Made by a program: the position numbers and the translations under genes
Part shown: in pieces, positions 10,755-20,424 of the stretch
How positions within the stretch are numbered: position 1 is the first letter of the stretch
Layout: every line of letters begins with the position of its first letter
Notes under the pieces: generated by a model
Seen by the model: the letters and a program-made list of their open reading frames with translations, nothing else
What the model was told of the DNA's origin: nothing
The model's database searches: none
Origin: Euborellia annulipes
Lineage: Eukaryota; Arthropoda; Insecta; Dermaptera; Anisolabididae
Assembly: GCA_023213315.1 (NCBI GenBank)
Contig: JAKCPI010015589.1
Coordinates: 1-64,000, forward strand
Direction: 5' to 3'
DNA: 64,000 nt

Positions 10755-11010
10755 AATACGACTGTTCAGTTTTTATCGTGAAGAATACTTGATAGTTGAT
10801 AATGGGACTGTTGATTCTTTAAATTATTTACCTCAGCTTAACTTTTCAACAAAAGAAAGTCCTAAAAACTTGCCCCCACATAATTCTTTGTCCTGTTCAT
10901 CTCTGATGTCGAATTTTCCATCTTTTCAAGACGCCTCAGTAAATCAATTTAAGTTCCCGTTTGACGCAAACTATTTTGAATCCCAGAAAAATCAAATCAT
11001 GCGAAATTAA
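10755..11010 (+). CDS. possible 3'-terminal exon, unrecognised protein
   Basis: A plus-strand frame of 84 codons ends at TAA. A textbook acceptor (TTTTCCTCTTGTAG) precedes it, with the split codon AG|A (phase 2). The protein ends SFQDASVNQFKFPFDANYF, then ESQKNQIMRN. It has mixed composition with several Phe and Asn and no transmembrane run or simple repeat. Base composition is closer to coding than its AT-rich flanks. The open frame continues upstream to 10639, but that part overlaps hairpin B of the composite repeat, so I take the acceptor as the real start. No upstream exon on this strand was recognised. An AATAAA lies about 240 bp downstream. It lies inside the inferred DIP2 intron on the opposite strand. 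I do not recognise the family; it may be chance. Confidence 0.35.
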
Positions 11011-11760
11011 GTTAAGTATAAAAGTACGGGTAGCCCTCGTAGAGGAAACCCTCAAAAATCCTCCTATTTTGTTTAATGAACAAAAATAACCCTTATTATT
11101 ATTATTATTATTTTTTTTTAGGTATAAAAGATCAAAACAATCCACGATTAATTAAAAGTTTTTTCCTGCCTTCCAAAGTAGAACAAGAGAGAGAGAGAGG
11201 GAGAGAGAGAATTCATTAATTTTAAGTTGATCAAAGGCTTCTAATAATAAAACTGATGAGTGACTTTTCAACAAGTCAAAAAAACAAAAACTATACTCAT
11301 TTAACAATACCATATTTTAATTATAAAACTCTGCTTTATTTTATTTTTTTTTTTTAAGGCTGAATGGAAATGGATCCATTAAAATGTTATTATCTCGGCT
11401 TCATTTTGAATTTTTGTTAATCTTATGTGGAAATTACTTGCTCCGATATGTATCTAATTGTCAATCCTTTGTGCGAACACAAAATATCTTAGCAAACAGA
11501 CCATCTTTCAAAGGGGGGGAGTAAACACTAGGGTGGGTCGTATTGCCGTTTTTATTTCGGAGTCAAATCTATTATAATACCCGGCAAAAGGAGTTTTTGA
11601 AGCCAAATGCAGTGAACCGCAAGTATTTAGATTTTTAAAATTTTTTTTTTGAAAGGGTTAATCCAAAGTTAGTTGACCCGTGATGGGGAATGAATGATCG
11701 TTAAGGAGTAGCTCGAGGTTAGGCCTACTTGTCGTATTTTGGCTGTTGGAGCTGTCAGCA
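11011..11760. other. no gene seen; possible 3' flank
   Basis: (TTA)n at 11094-11112, (GA)n at 11188-11211, one AATAAA at 11245, otherwise AT-rich. It could hold the 3' UTR of the candidate exon ending at 11010. Confidence 0.35.
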
Positions 11761-11779
11761 GGGCCGGATTTAAGAATAA

Positions 11780-12430
11780 AGCCCATTTGCCGCCCCGACG
11801 ACTGATTGCAATACACAGTTTCGGTCATTCAATGGGACCATCATGAAAATACATTTTATAAAGTAAATTATAAACACCAAAGCCAACATTTCTAATTCTA
11901 ATTACTGATTTAAAATTAGAATACCATATCAAAAATTCATTTTCGTTTTAATCATAATTACCTGTTCTCATGAATAATACATGTGACAATAATATATATT
12001 CAGTTTGCCAGTCTTGTAAATCAAAAAAGATTATCGAATTTAATTTTTTATATATAATTTTAATTATATTCATTTCTCTCCTCTGAATGTGCATTTTTGG
12101 CAGTTGATACCTATTTATCAGGATAGGTGAAGAGATGAAGAAAATCTGCAGCTAGTTGTTTTTCATTATTTTATTCCCCCCACGTTGACGTTTCGATCCC
12201 GGTTGTGATGCACATACATAACACTCACCTGTTCTGAGGATGATCCCAACCGGGATCGAAACGTCAACGTGGGGGGAATAAAATAATGAAAAACAACTAG
12301 CTGCAGATTTTCTTCACCTCTTCACTTATCCTGATTAAACTACCAGCTATAAACCCTACGTAGATACCTTTTTATATTCCAGGCCTGATGATGGTCATAT
12401 TGATTGACCGAAACTGTGTATTGAAGAATA
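11780..12430. mobile_element. nested foldback hammerhead elements
   Basis: The outer element has CAGTTTCGGTC (11817) inverted to GACCGAAACTG (12406) with CTGATGA at 12385. An inner foldback (about 12117-12340) has near-perfect 90-bp arms running from ATCAGGATAGGTGAAGAG to CACGTTGACGTTTCGATCCC. Confidence 0.65.
12231..12268 (+). ncRNA. hammerhead ribozyme motif, 6-bp stem II
   Basis: CTGAGGA at 12234-12240. Stem II is a perfect GATCCC/GGGATC with an AACC tetraloop, then GAAA at 12258-12261. Stem III is AC/GT, with the GTC triplet and stem I GTT/AAC. The distal stem I is unclear. The left arm of the host foldback contains only the 3' half of the motif, from loop II onward. Confidence 0.55.
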
Positions 12431-12700
12431 GAAAAAGAAGGAAATCTCGGGTCCCGGGCCCCCCCGGGGCGGGGGGGTACTATAGGCCTACTATTTAATC
12501 TTAATTACACCTTTCAAGAAGCATTTTATATGTCTAATAAAGAAAAAAAAAATTTATATTTATTTTAAAAGCATCTCATCTTATTTTGAATATCAAAAAA
12601 ATTATCAAAAAAAAAAAAAAGAAATATAAAATGTCAAATTAATCTTGTTTTTGTTTGAATTTGATGAATTTTATTTGAGTTTCCTTTCTCGAGAAATTCG
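12430..12700. other. no gene seen
   Basis: GGGCCCCCCCGGGGCGGGGG patch at 12457-12477, then A-rich sequence. Confidence 0.35.
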
Positions 12701-12759
12701 CGCATGCGCACCCGAGTTATTTACGTACATTACAGTTATTTACGAGATTTTTATAAATA

Positions 12760-13066
12760 AGGGGTCGTCAACATATTATGTAACGCCTTTTTTGACGATT
12801 TTATAGTCCCCCCTTCTGTAACAGTTAGTCACATACAAACAAACCCCCCTACAAAAATATTATGCCACAACATAGAACTACCCCCCCCCCCTCTCGATAA
12901 AATTTCTTATTCAAAATTCATATCATTTTACCTTTTTTTTTTAAATTTTTTTATAAATTCAACTTTGAATTGTTATGTCACATTCAGAGAAACTCCCGGG
13001 TCCCCCATCTAACACGTTTTGACCAGACCCCTCCCCCCTAACGCGATACGTAATATGACGACCCCT
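12760..13066. mobile_element. terminal-inverted-repeat MITE
   Basis: AGGGGTCGTCAACATATTAT at the left is inverted at the right as ACGTAATATGACGACCCCT. An outer pair GAGTTATTTACG / GTGTAAATAACTC (12713, 13080) encloses it. The GGGGTCGTC...ACGTAACGC type of end is common in arthropod MITEs (from memory). Confidence 0.6.
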
Positions 13067-13353
13067 AACTGCAAAATCGTGTAAATAACTCAACTCTGGG
13101 AAGACGCGGTAGTAAATCATCAATAAAAACCTTTCTGCCAATCAATCGACCGATTTGTTCATAAAATATTTGATTTCAGTCAAGATAATATTACGATGTT
13201 GAATTTGTCGTTTCTCTTGTTATGACGTTGATTAGCTCTATTTGAAGAGATTATTCATTAATAATAAAAATGGATCCAGATTAGATAACAAAGATAGAAT
13301 AGAGAAGGAACTAAGTGTTTATTATCTCGTTGTTTGCTTTCCGATTGGCTTAC

Positions 13354-13434
13354 CTGAATGATATCGGCTCTCGTTGCGTGTGAGGTGTCGACTCCCTCGG
13401 CCGCGCGGGTTCGCGGACTGAACCCCTCGGCTCG
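13354..13434 (-). CDS. DIP2: DIP2 candidate alternative exon 3b
   Basis: An 81-nt minus-strand exon candidate. A run of 12 T, then ATTATAG, forms the acceptor, and CATTCAG|GTAAGC is a strong donor. It is phase 1 in and phase 1 out, like exon 3a 2.5 kb upstream. It reads SRGVQSANPRGRG and then SRHLTRNESRYHS. The last 12 codons match exon 3a (RRVTHSEKRYHS) at seven residues, and the Glu, Tyr and His codons differ only by synonymous bases (GAA/GAG, TAC/TAT, CAC/CAT), which argues for selection on protein. The exon is much richer in GC than its surroundings. It lacks the polyglycine run. It could be mutually exclusive with 3a, be spliced in series with it, or be a relic of exon duplication. No later DIP2 exon was found between 1 and 13353. 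Confidence 0.6.
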
Positions 13435-13647
13435 CTATAATCACGTTTCGTTTGTTTTTTAAATAAAAAAAAAAAACCACCCCCTCCCGCCCTCTTTGAT
13501 TTAAACTCGATGGCTCTCCTAAAGAAGAGAAGAACATGCAAGAAGAGAAGCAACATCACATGCAAGTAAATGAGAGTGAGAGTGAAGAATGAAGAGGCGA
13601 TCAATGAAGAAGAAAAAAAAATAAAGGTGTCATCGTCGGTGGTTGAT

Positions 13648-13657
13648 TTATTTACAC

Positions 13658-13690
<33 letters not shown>
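13648..13690 (+). repeat. (CA)n microsatellite
   Basis: About 20 CA units. The long open frames across 13350-14037 come from this and from neighbouring GA-rich sequence. Confidence 0.8.
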
Positions 13691-13693
<3 letters not shown>

Positions 13694-14033
13694 CCTTCAT
13701 CGATGTCTCTAATAAAATCCTCAAAAGGACTGACGACGATAAAACGACAAGACGAAGAAGAAGAGAAGATGGGATTAATGAAAATGCTTGTGAAGAGAGA
13801 GAGAGAGAATTTAATGGATTTTGTAATTACTTGTCATTCGGAAGTGTAAAAATAGAGAGAGAAAAAAATTCCAAAGTTGACAAAGAATTTGTTTCCAACC
13901 CCCATTTGGGGATTTTATTTTTAATTAAATCAAAGAATACGTATTATAAAATTAATAATCGCGGAGTGATAGCATACGTAGAAAGAAACAAAAAATTTAG
14001 CGACTTCAGGATATGTATAATATCAAATAAATC

Positions 14034-14062
14034 CTGAAGATGTGTTCCCGAAACGTCGAAAA
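14034..14062 (+). repeat. hammerhead relic without stem II
   Basis: CTGAAGA, then TGTGTTCCC, then GAAACGTC. The core boxes and triplet remain but stem II cannot form. Confidence 0.35.
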
Positions 14063-14214
14063 AAATTTTTTTACTCCACGTATACCTTCAATTTCCTGCT
14101 TATCTGTAAAATGTCAATCAATCAATTTAAAAACAATAATAAATTCTAATATCAGGAATTTGTTTAATTGCTTAAAATTTTAAAGTTTAGGCTTTCACAG
14201 TTGTTATCATTAGT

Positions 14215-14385
14215 AAAAGAATTTGATTTTCGGTTTAACTGTGGTTTATTTGTGAAAAATTAGAACGTTTCGGCCACTCATTCTGTGGCCTTCTTCGGCT
14301 AAGATTGGGATTAGCTGAATTGTATCTGAAGAAGGCCACAGAAGAGTGACCGAAACGTTAAATTGAAAATCAAATTCTTTTTACT
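14215..14385. mobile_element. foldback element with hammerhead pair
   Basis: Arms TTTGATTTTCGGTTTAA / AACGTTTCGG and CCGAAACGTT / AATTGAAAATCAAATTC. The plus-strand core has CTGAAGA (14326-14332) and stem II GGCCAC/GTGACC with one mismatch. The minus-strand core has a perfect stem II GGCCAC/GTGGCC but CCGAAGA. Confidence 0.55.
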
Positions 14386-14404
14386 AATTGCTTAAAAATT
14401 TCAA

Positions 14405-15545
14405 AATTTGTAAGGTGGTGGTGTCAGTTAGCCGGAAATAAAACACTCGACGTTTCGGTTGCTAGTGGCCTCCTTCCTCAGAGATTTTTAATTATAGAAA
14501 AATCCCCATTTGTCAAAAGATATAATCCTGCTCGACTACATCTACTTCAATTGAATAGACAAGATACCTATCAAAAAAAGAATATACATTTTCATATTTT
14601 TTTTTTAAATTAATTGGCAGCTATTAATATCATCTTCAGGCCTAAGAGCTAGGAACATGTTATTTGTTAGATTATGTTAATAACTAGCCACAGGGCCCGC
14701 CGAAAGAGCAGCCAGGTTAATAATATAAATTTTTTTTTTATTCAAAGAAACAAATAATTTCTTGAAAACAAATTTCCAAATAAAATGTATTAATGCCATA
14801 TAATAGTAAAAGTAATGCCATTTTAGAATAGGCCTACATATGTCATCTTGCAGGTGAGCTCTTCGTTTATGACGTAACATCTGAACAAGAGAAATTTCCA
14901 CAAATTGATGGCACAGCCTGGGTTCACCACTCCACGAATATCGATGGCAGCTGTAAACCAAATGTTTGGGCAACGTGTAATTTCAAGAAATGCTAACATT
15001 CAGCCTCCCAAATCCCCTGATTTTGACAGCTTTGTGTTTCTTTCACCTCAAAAGCAAAACCTCATAAACGAAGATACTTGCGTTTGCAAGATGTCATCTT
15101 CAAAAAATAAATTGTACTGCATGTATTCTAAAATGGTATTATATTATAAAACATACTAAATACATCTATTTTTTAATTTTTAAAATTTCCCGTTTCTGTG
15201 AATCACCCTGTAAAAAAAAATATTTTTTTAATCTGGCTGCTCTTTCGGCGGACCCCGCGGCTAGTTAGGTTATCATAATCTAACAAATAGCATGTTCTTT
15301 GCTCTTAGACCTGAAGATGATATTAATAGCTGTCAATTAATAAAAAAAAAAATATGAAAATGTATATTCTTTTTTCGATAGTTGTCTTGTCTATTCAATT
15401 GAGGTGGATGTAGTCGAGCAGGATTATAGCTTTTGACAAATGGAGATTTTTTTCTATAATTAAAAATCTCTGAGGAAGGGGTGATTAGCAACCGAAACGT
15501 CGAGTGTTTATTTTGGCTAACTACACCACTAGCTCATGAAATTTG
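14405..15545. mobile_element. long inverted repeat around transposase relic
   Basis: Arms of about 310 bp (14415-14730 and 15215-15535) are inverted with moderate divergence. The outer ends carry CTGAGGA...GAAACGTCGAGTG hammerhead-like cores and the inner ends CTGAAGATGATATTAATAGC. The 480-bp centre holds the decayed mariner-type transposase at 14898-15075. Confidence 0.65.
14898..15075 (+). pseudogene. mariner/IS630-type transposase fragment, catalytic domain
   Basis: In one frame the sequence reads IDGTA and VHHS. In the next frame, beyond a frameshift, it reads RISMAAVNQMFGQRVISRN, then QPPKSPDFDSF. This matches the DGA-x-xH ... FPGRVISR ... WPPRSPDLTPLDFFLWG stretch around the second catalytic Asp of mariner-type DDE transposases (family knowledge). 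The Trp before PP is missing, FFLWG has decayed, and there is at least one frameshift, so it is dead. It forms the core of a long inverted repeat (14405-15545), between an inner inverted pair at 14820-14870 and 15065-15135. The N-terminal fragment at 40.3 kb could come from the same family. Confidence 0.7.
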
Positions 15546-15559
15546 AAATTTTAAGCAAT

Positions 15560-15927
15560 TAATTTCCCGGTCCTTTAAATTGCACTTTGAAGCCGCCGAC
15601 ATTTTTAGGACCTATTTTTTTAATTTAATTTTTTTTTATAAAATTTTTTGATTGGGGTAAACCTTAAATATGAGGGGCCCCCCCCACCTTATTAAAAAAC
15701 GAGCAAACCAGAGTCGAAATAAGTATAATCAATAAATAATTTAACACATATATCCTAGTCTTTTTTTTTACAATTTATTCTAATCATTTTCTTTTAATGG
15801 TGTTATCGAAGAAGAGTCAAAGAGACACAGTGAGGGTGAACACGAAGCGCAAACAACCATCCACTCATTATTTGAATAGGAATAGAGAGGGGCGGGGAGG
15901 GGAGGGGAGTAAAAGAAGAAGAGCTAC
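15560..15927. other. DIP2 intron sequence, nothing else seen
   Basis: AT-rich with C runs at 15677-15686. Within the intron between the two alternative DIP2 exons. Confidence 0.4.
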
Positions 15928-16025
15928 CTGAGTGGTATCGTTTTTCGCTATGTGTGACACGTCGTTGTGTTCGTCTGGCACGTGGCTGTGCTGCTTGGCT
16001 TTGATGTTGCGATGATCTTCCACCC

Positions 16026-16056
<31 letters not shown>

Positions 16057-16083
16057 CGCCGCCTGGCGCCCCTTGGCCACCGC
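15928..16083 (-). CDS. DIP2: DIP2 exon, glycine-rich linker (alternative exon 3a)
   Basis: Minus-strand exon after the DMAP1-binding exon. The proposed acceptor is TGTGGAGCAG and the donor is CAG|GTAGCT. The 156 nt are 2+153+1, phase 1 in and phase 1 out, matching the upstream exon exactly. It reads GGQGAP, then about 15 glycines from GGC/GGA codons, then RSSQHQSQAAQPRARRTQ and RRVTHSEKRYHS. A glycine/glutamine-rich linker followed by an EKRYHS-like end is what I recall of arthropod DIP2 between the DMAP1-binding domain and the conserved VRQEAVQ block. The acceptor is weaker than the donor and could be misplaced by a few codons. Another frame is open here (alanine-rich), but the homologous exon at 13354 shows synonymous changes only in this frame. 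Confidence 0.75.
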
Positions 16084-16385
16084 CTGCTCCACAACCCACC
16101 AACCCACAGACATCAACATGCTTTGCTCATTTGCTCATTTGCTCCATCACATACCACACAACAACAATCACCAGGAACTATTTAATTTAGCACGAATTTA
16201 AGAAAAACGTCATTATAATTAAACTAAATCTTGGTAATGCCTATTTTCAAATAAAAAATAATAACAATCTTGAATTGTTGAAAAAATAAACAAATTAATT
16301 AAGAATTAAATAAATTTATAATAATGCTTGATTATTGGTAATAATTTAATTATTATAAAAAAAATATTTGGATCAACAATACATT

Positions 16386-16452
16386 TATTAATGGAAAGGA
16401 GAGAGAAAGAGAGAGAATTCCCAACAGAGAGAGAGAGAGAGAGAGAGAGGGG
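16386..16452 (+). repeat. (GA)n microsatellite in DIP2 intron
   Basis: GA repeats in the 512-nt intron between the DMAP1-binding exon and exon 3a. Confidence 0.7.
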
Positions 16453-16595
16453 GTAAAAAGGAAATGTAGTGAAAAAAAAATCTGTTGGGATTCATTTGTT
16501 AGTGAGTGAGTTTTCACTAAAAGAGAGCCATCGGCGCCATGTTTTTTTTTTTTTTTTGGCTCTTTATTATCGATGAAATAATTAAATAAATGTAC

Positions 16596-16670
16596 CTTGC
16601 GTTTGCTTGGGGGCGTAGGGCGCCAGAAGGCGACTTCGTTTCTTTTCATATCCCTTTTGTGTGATGTCAC
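16596..16670 (-). CDS. DIP2: DIP2 exon, DMAP1-binding domain segment
   Basis: An internal exon read on the minus strand. A T-rich stretch ending in GTTGCAG precedes it and a GTACAT donor follows it. The first two bases complete a split Gly codon (phase 1). Then come 24 codons reading DITQKGYEKKRSRLLAPYAP and then KQTQ, and one base starting the next Gly. EGDITQKGYEKKR is the hallmark of the N-terminal DMAP1-binding domain of disco-interacting protein 2, a conserved animal protein with two adenylate-forming domains further on. The exon length, 2+72+1 nt, keeps the frame with the next exon. The intron to that exon is 512 nt. The preceding exon, which should end in Glu plus the first base of Gly, was not found. 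The assignment rests on remembered family sequence, not a search. Confidence 0.85.
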
Positions 16671-16945
16671 CTGCAACAACAACAAAAACAAAACGTTAAG
16701 ATTTATTGCAATTTTATTTATTAATTGGCTATTGAAACGAAAATACAAGTTTTTATTTGAAATTTTTATTTTTTTAAAAATATATACGTATCCGTTTGTC
16801 TGACCAAATTTCTGTTGTAATTTCACAATGAAATTTTACAGAGAACTCGGGTCCTCAAATCACCAAAAGGGGAGGCTCAAAAAAAATTACTGAAAATTTC
16901 ACTCATAGGAAAGGAAAGTATTGGATTCTATCTGGCCAATAAGGC

Positions 16946-17650
16946 TAGTCGACAAAAATGAACTTTTTTTCTTTCACAAGAATAAAGATATGAAATTCTA
17001 GAAGTATTTTTCATACTGAATTCAAATATCATTTCAGTTTTGCCCCTCAGGCACAGTTTTAGAGATATAGAGAAAAATAGATTTTAATAGAAAATGTGCT
17101 CTAAAACCTCTTTTACTTAGAATGTTCAAATTATTTTTAACGCGACACCCCGTAGAAATATGCAGATATTTATAATTCATATAAATTAAAAGTTTTAGCA
17201 CAATCGGAGTCATTTAGACGTGCCGCAAACGGCTTAAAGTTTAGAAAGATCGAAATTTTTAAGATTTTTTTTGCTTTGGTCACCCCTAATACAATTTTAG
17301 ATATCCCTGAATGCAAAAATCATATATTTACGATATTCTATAGTTCTATGGCTTTCTAAAAATCATTCATCCATTAAAATCTGTTGATTATTAACGAAAT
17401 TATGAACAAAAACGTCATCAAAGAAAAAATACTAGTACACTCACTGGTCGAAAAAAATGGACTTCTTTTTCTTTTACAATTTTGGTGACGTTTTTGTTCA
17501 TAATTTCGTTAATAATTAACAAATTTTTATGAATGAATGATTTTTAGAAAGCCAAAGAACTATAGAATAAAAAATTCTAACTACATATCTAAATTCAGAA
17601 TGAAAAAATGCACTAGATTCACTAATCAGATTTCATGTGCAGAAAACCTT
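16946..17650. mobile_element. foldback-type DNA element, copy 1
   Basis: GGCTAGTCGACAAAAATGAAC (17-18 bp core) at the left is related to the inverted ends at 30597-31236. GTTTTTGTTCATAATTTCGT and AGAAAGCCAAAGAACTATAG occur in both orientations around an inner TACACTCACTGGTCGAAAAA end at 17437. Confidence 0.6.
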
Positions 17651-17829
17651 GTCGACTAGTGTTATTTATAAAATTTAAAACTCTCAAATGAAAAATAATA
17701 AGAATTGTTATATAATGTATATTACTTTTTTAAATTTAGATGATTAAATAAAATATTAAAGAAATTATAATTTTTTTTTTTTAATTAAATTAAATGTCTG
17801 AAACAAGTTGACTGAAAAAAGGATAAAGG

Positions 17830-18482
17830 CAAGACGAAGGGGTCCGCCGCCCACCGAAAGCAGACGGCGAAATAAAATCTATTATTATACTGATGTCCTC
17901 ATATGGTCTATTAATCGCGTGGCCAACAAAATTTTATCTTGAAGATGATTTTTTCGCCCACTGTGCGTCACGTCTAGTTTTATTTATAAAATAAAAAATT
18001 CCCACTTGCACTCAAAATTCATTTCCTTTAAATGAATAAATGACTTTTGTTTTTTTTTAATTTGATTTCTTCTCTCTTTGTGTTTTTAATTTAAATAATT
18101 TGCATACAAGTTAACGTTCCTTGTTTAAGCATATTAGGGTTATTATCCTTTTAGCGCGCAACGCAACGACTTTAAATTAAAACCTGTAATTTATCATGAC
18201 CTTCATTCACCACCATCATCACCTCCTTCATTTAATTTCTTTCTTTTATCTTCTTTCTTTAAAGAAAGTTGAAAAACAAAAAAAAAAAACCTCTTGATAG
18301 AAAATCGATATTGATTTTATTTAAAACAACAAACTAAAAATTAAATTAAAAAACAAAAAAATATTAAAATTATAAGGCAAATTACAATTGAGCTGACTAA
18401 AACTAAATAAAAAAACTTGATTAAGGAAGACGAGGGTCCGCCGTGGGGGGCAAAGGCCACCGAAGGCGGACGACACGACTAG
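17830..18482 (+). mobile_element. Helitron-like 3' ends (two, weak)
   Basis: GTCCGCC...GGCGGAC forms a hairpin shortly before CTAG|T at 18479-18482. A related GGTCCGCCGCCCACCG segment lies at 17840, with GTCTAG|T near 17976. No 5' end was found. Confidence 0.35.
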
Positions 18483-18569
18483 TTTTATTTATAAAACTCA
18501 CAAATATGCAAAAACTTTCCATGCAAAAGAGTGTCCGAGTTTCTAGACATCTACACTAAATTTATTCAA

Positions 18570-18640
18570 TTTGTTTTTTGCAAAATGTTTTGACTGCTTA
18601 TTCTGCAGTCGTTTTCAAGTACTGTGCACTTGCTCCGACT
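18570..18640 (-). repeat. hammerhead relic
   Basis: The minus strand has a perfect stem GACTGC/GCAGTC followed by AAAACATT; the CTGANGA and GAAA boxes are degraded. Confidence 0.3.
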
Positions 18641-18809
18641 CAAGTGAACTAACCTCTAATGCACAAAAAAAAGTCAAATGATTTTCACGAGAGGAAAAAA
18701 TGAAAATATTACGAAAAAAATTTTTTCAAAAGGGAAAAATGGAAATTTTACCAGAGAAAAAAAAATATAATCGATATTTTTTTTTTCATAATCGTTATTT
18801 TTCTTCGTT

Positions 18810-18972
18810 ATTATTCTTTCCCTAATCGAAATGATCGATTATTTTTCCATAATCGAAATAATCGATTATTTTTTCCATAATCCTGAAATAATCGATTATT
18901 TTTTCCCATAATCGAAATAATCGATTATTTTTTCCATAATTGAAATGAACGATTATTTTTTCCATAATCGAA
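18810..18972. repeat. tandem repeat, 28-30 bp unit, about 5 copies
   Basis: The unit is roughly ATAATCGATTATTTTTTCC plus ATAATCGAA. Each unit contains the palindrome AATCGATT (ATAATCGATTAT). The open frame across it is a product of the repeat. Confidence 0.8.
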
Positions 18973-19311
18973 CACCCCAAGACACAGCAACTCCCTCCCC
19001 CCTGAGAGAGCAATCTGATAAGATCTTATTTTGGAATTTTCTCAATATTTCTTCTTCTTTCAAAAAAAAAAATCCCTGTGCCAGCACCAGATTTTTTTGT
19101 TTTCTTTGACATATCATCCAATTGGATTTTAATAAAAGATGAACATATTTGTCCTTGTTTGTTTACACTTCATCTATCATCGCTAAACATGAAAGTAGAG
19201 AGAGAAAGAACGCGGGGAGGGGGGGGAGATGTTTTTGAATAATTAAACCATTGACAGAGTTATTTTTCATAAGATGTCGCATAAAAGAAAGGAGAAAAAG
19301 AAAATGTCTTT

Positions 19312-19539
19312 TTAGTCCAAGAGAAATAAAAAAAAAACGCCTGACGGAGGGGCAACCAAAATAACAGATCTGCCATTGGTTGAAATCAACCGTCTTAGGC
19401 GTTCTTGATTAATGCTGCTATCTGGCGGAATAAAGTCACTCTTATTGTTCGGGCGTAATCGCTCAAAGGACTGACTGTTGGCGGCAGAGGGCACGGAAAT
19501 TGAAACGGCCTCTCCAATGCTACCCGTTGTTCGGGGCAT
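19312..19539 (-). CDS. possible first coding exon, unrecognised protein
   Basis: A minus-strand frame in a GC-richer island. It starts AAAAATGCCCCG (acceptable start context) and reads MPRTTGSIGEAVSISVPSAA, later NNKSDFIPPDSS and ERLRRLISTNGRSVILVAPP. The Ser/Pro/Asn-rich, hydrophilic composition and lack of repeats resemble coding sequence. A TGACGTAA (CRE-like) site lies about 70 bp upstream on the same strand. The frame ends in a run of T just after CCGTCAGGCG, where a GC-AG donor (CAG|GC) could end the exon. It lies upstream of the DIP2 exons on the same strand but does not resemble the DIP2 N-terminus. A decayed mobile element cannot be excluded. Confidence 0.3.
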   Translation of the reverse strand: MPRTTGSIGEAVSISVPSAANSQSFERLRPNNKSDFIPPDSSINQERLRRLISTNGRSVILVAPPSGVFFLFLLD

Positions 19540-19853
19540 TTTTGCTCGCAAGAAAAGATACATATAGGATATTTGTGATTTATTTCAGTTGTTGTTTGGA
19601 GTGATGACGTAATTACGGAGGACCGTTTATCAAATTTTGTTTCCTCTTGACGAGAACAAGAGAGGAAAAAAGTACTTTACTTATTTACAACGGTCTTTTG
19701 AAAGAGGACAGCTCTCTCCTCTTTTTTTCAACCTCCTAGCTCAATTCCTTCATGCTTTAAATTGAACACACACACACACAATATATATATATTTGATTGA
19801 TTGTACCGAGATGATATTTGTGCAAATTTGTTTAATTTGTAATAATTGTAAAT

Positions 19854-19909
19854 TTTAATTGCTGGCCTGACGATGTCCACGTGACGAAATCGATCGCCAT
19901 TAGATTAAA
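19854..19909 (+). ncRNA. hammerhead ribozyme with palindromic 3-bp stem III
   Basis: CTGACGA at 19867-19873. Stem II is GTC/GAC with a CACGT loop, then GAAA at 19886-19889. Stem III is ATC/GAT, and the cleavage triplet ATC ends at 19895. Stem I has GGC/GCC (19864-19866 with 19896-19898), a TGCT/ATTAG internal loop, and distal TTTAAT/ATTAAA. It stands alone with no inverted partner nearby. Its sequence differs from the other copies while keeping the pairing, which supports the structure. Confidence 0.65.
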
Positions 19910-20046
19910 TAAATATTCTGAAAAATAAAAATATGTTCGCTTTCTTCAACTATCTTACCTCAAATTGACAATGGCAACAGAAATAGAGCAATATATTCAA
20001 TTATATATCATTACTATATTCCAATCCAGAGCCTGCTTGAGGATTT

Positions 20047-20318
20047 TTTTTTTTTTTTTTTAAACATTCACACTTTTTCTCATTCACACTCACACTCACA
20101 CACACATTCATACAGTCTTTTCGGCAACTCAGGCCATATAAGACTTTTTACGATATCCGTTATTAATAAATATACATTTATGGGGTCCAGGCATTCTTAT
20201 TTAAGCCATTTGGTATCCAATTGGCTTAAATAAAATCATCGGACTGCCTGGGGTCCGAACCCGCGACGTTTGGTATAAGAGGTTAGCACGCTAACCTCTA
20301 CGCCATGCCCCGAGGGCA
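20047..20318 (-). mobile_element. tRNA-derived SINE with 11-bp TSD
   Basis: Reversed copy: poly-T, CACTCACACTCACACACACA, an AGCCATTTGG/CCAATTGGCT pair and a tRNA head with GGTCCGAACCCGCG. The flanks are the perfect duplication CTTGAGGATTT (20036-20046 and 20319-20329). Confidence 0.85.
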
Positions 20319-20424
20319 CTTGAGGATTTGTTTTCAATTTGTTTATTCATAGAATATATAAATGCAAAGAATACATATATATTTCTCTGTACATTTCCTT
20401 TGGGATCGTAACTTTAGAAATTGT

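Noticed and set aside
13350..14037. Open frames of 124 and 155 codons
   Set aside because: They run through (CA)n and GA-rich simple repeats and have no conserved features; only the 81-nt DIP2-like exon inside is supported.
15868..16119. Alanine-rich 83-codon frame overlapping the DIP2 exon
   Set aside because: Comparison with exon 3b shows synonymous changes only in the glycine-rich frame, and splice phases fit that frame.
16353..16826. 157-codon minus-strand frame
   Set aside because: It reads the DIP2 exon in the wrong frame and continues through intron, poly-T and (GA)n sequence.
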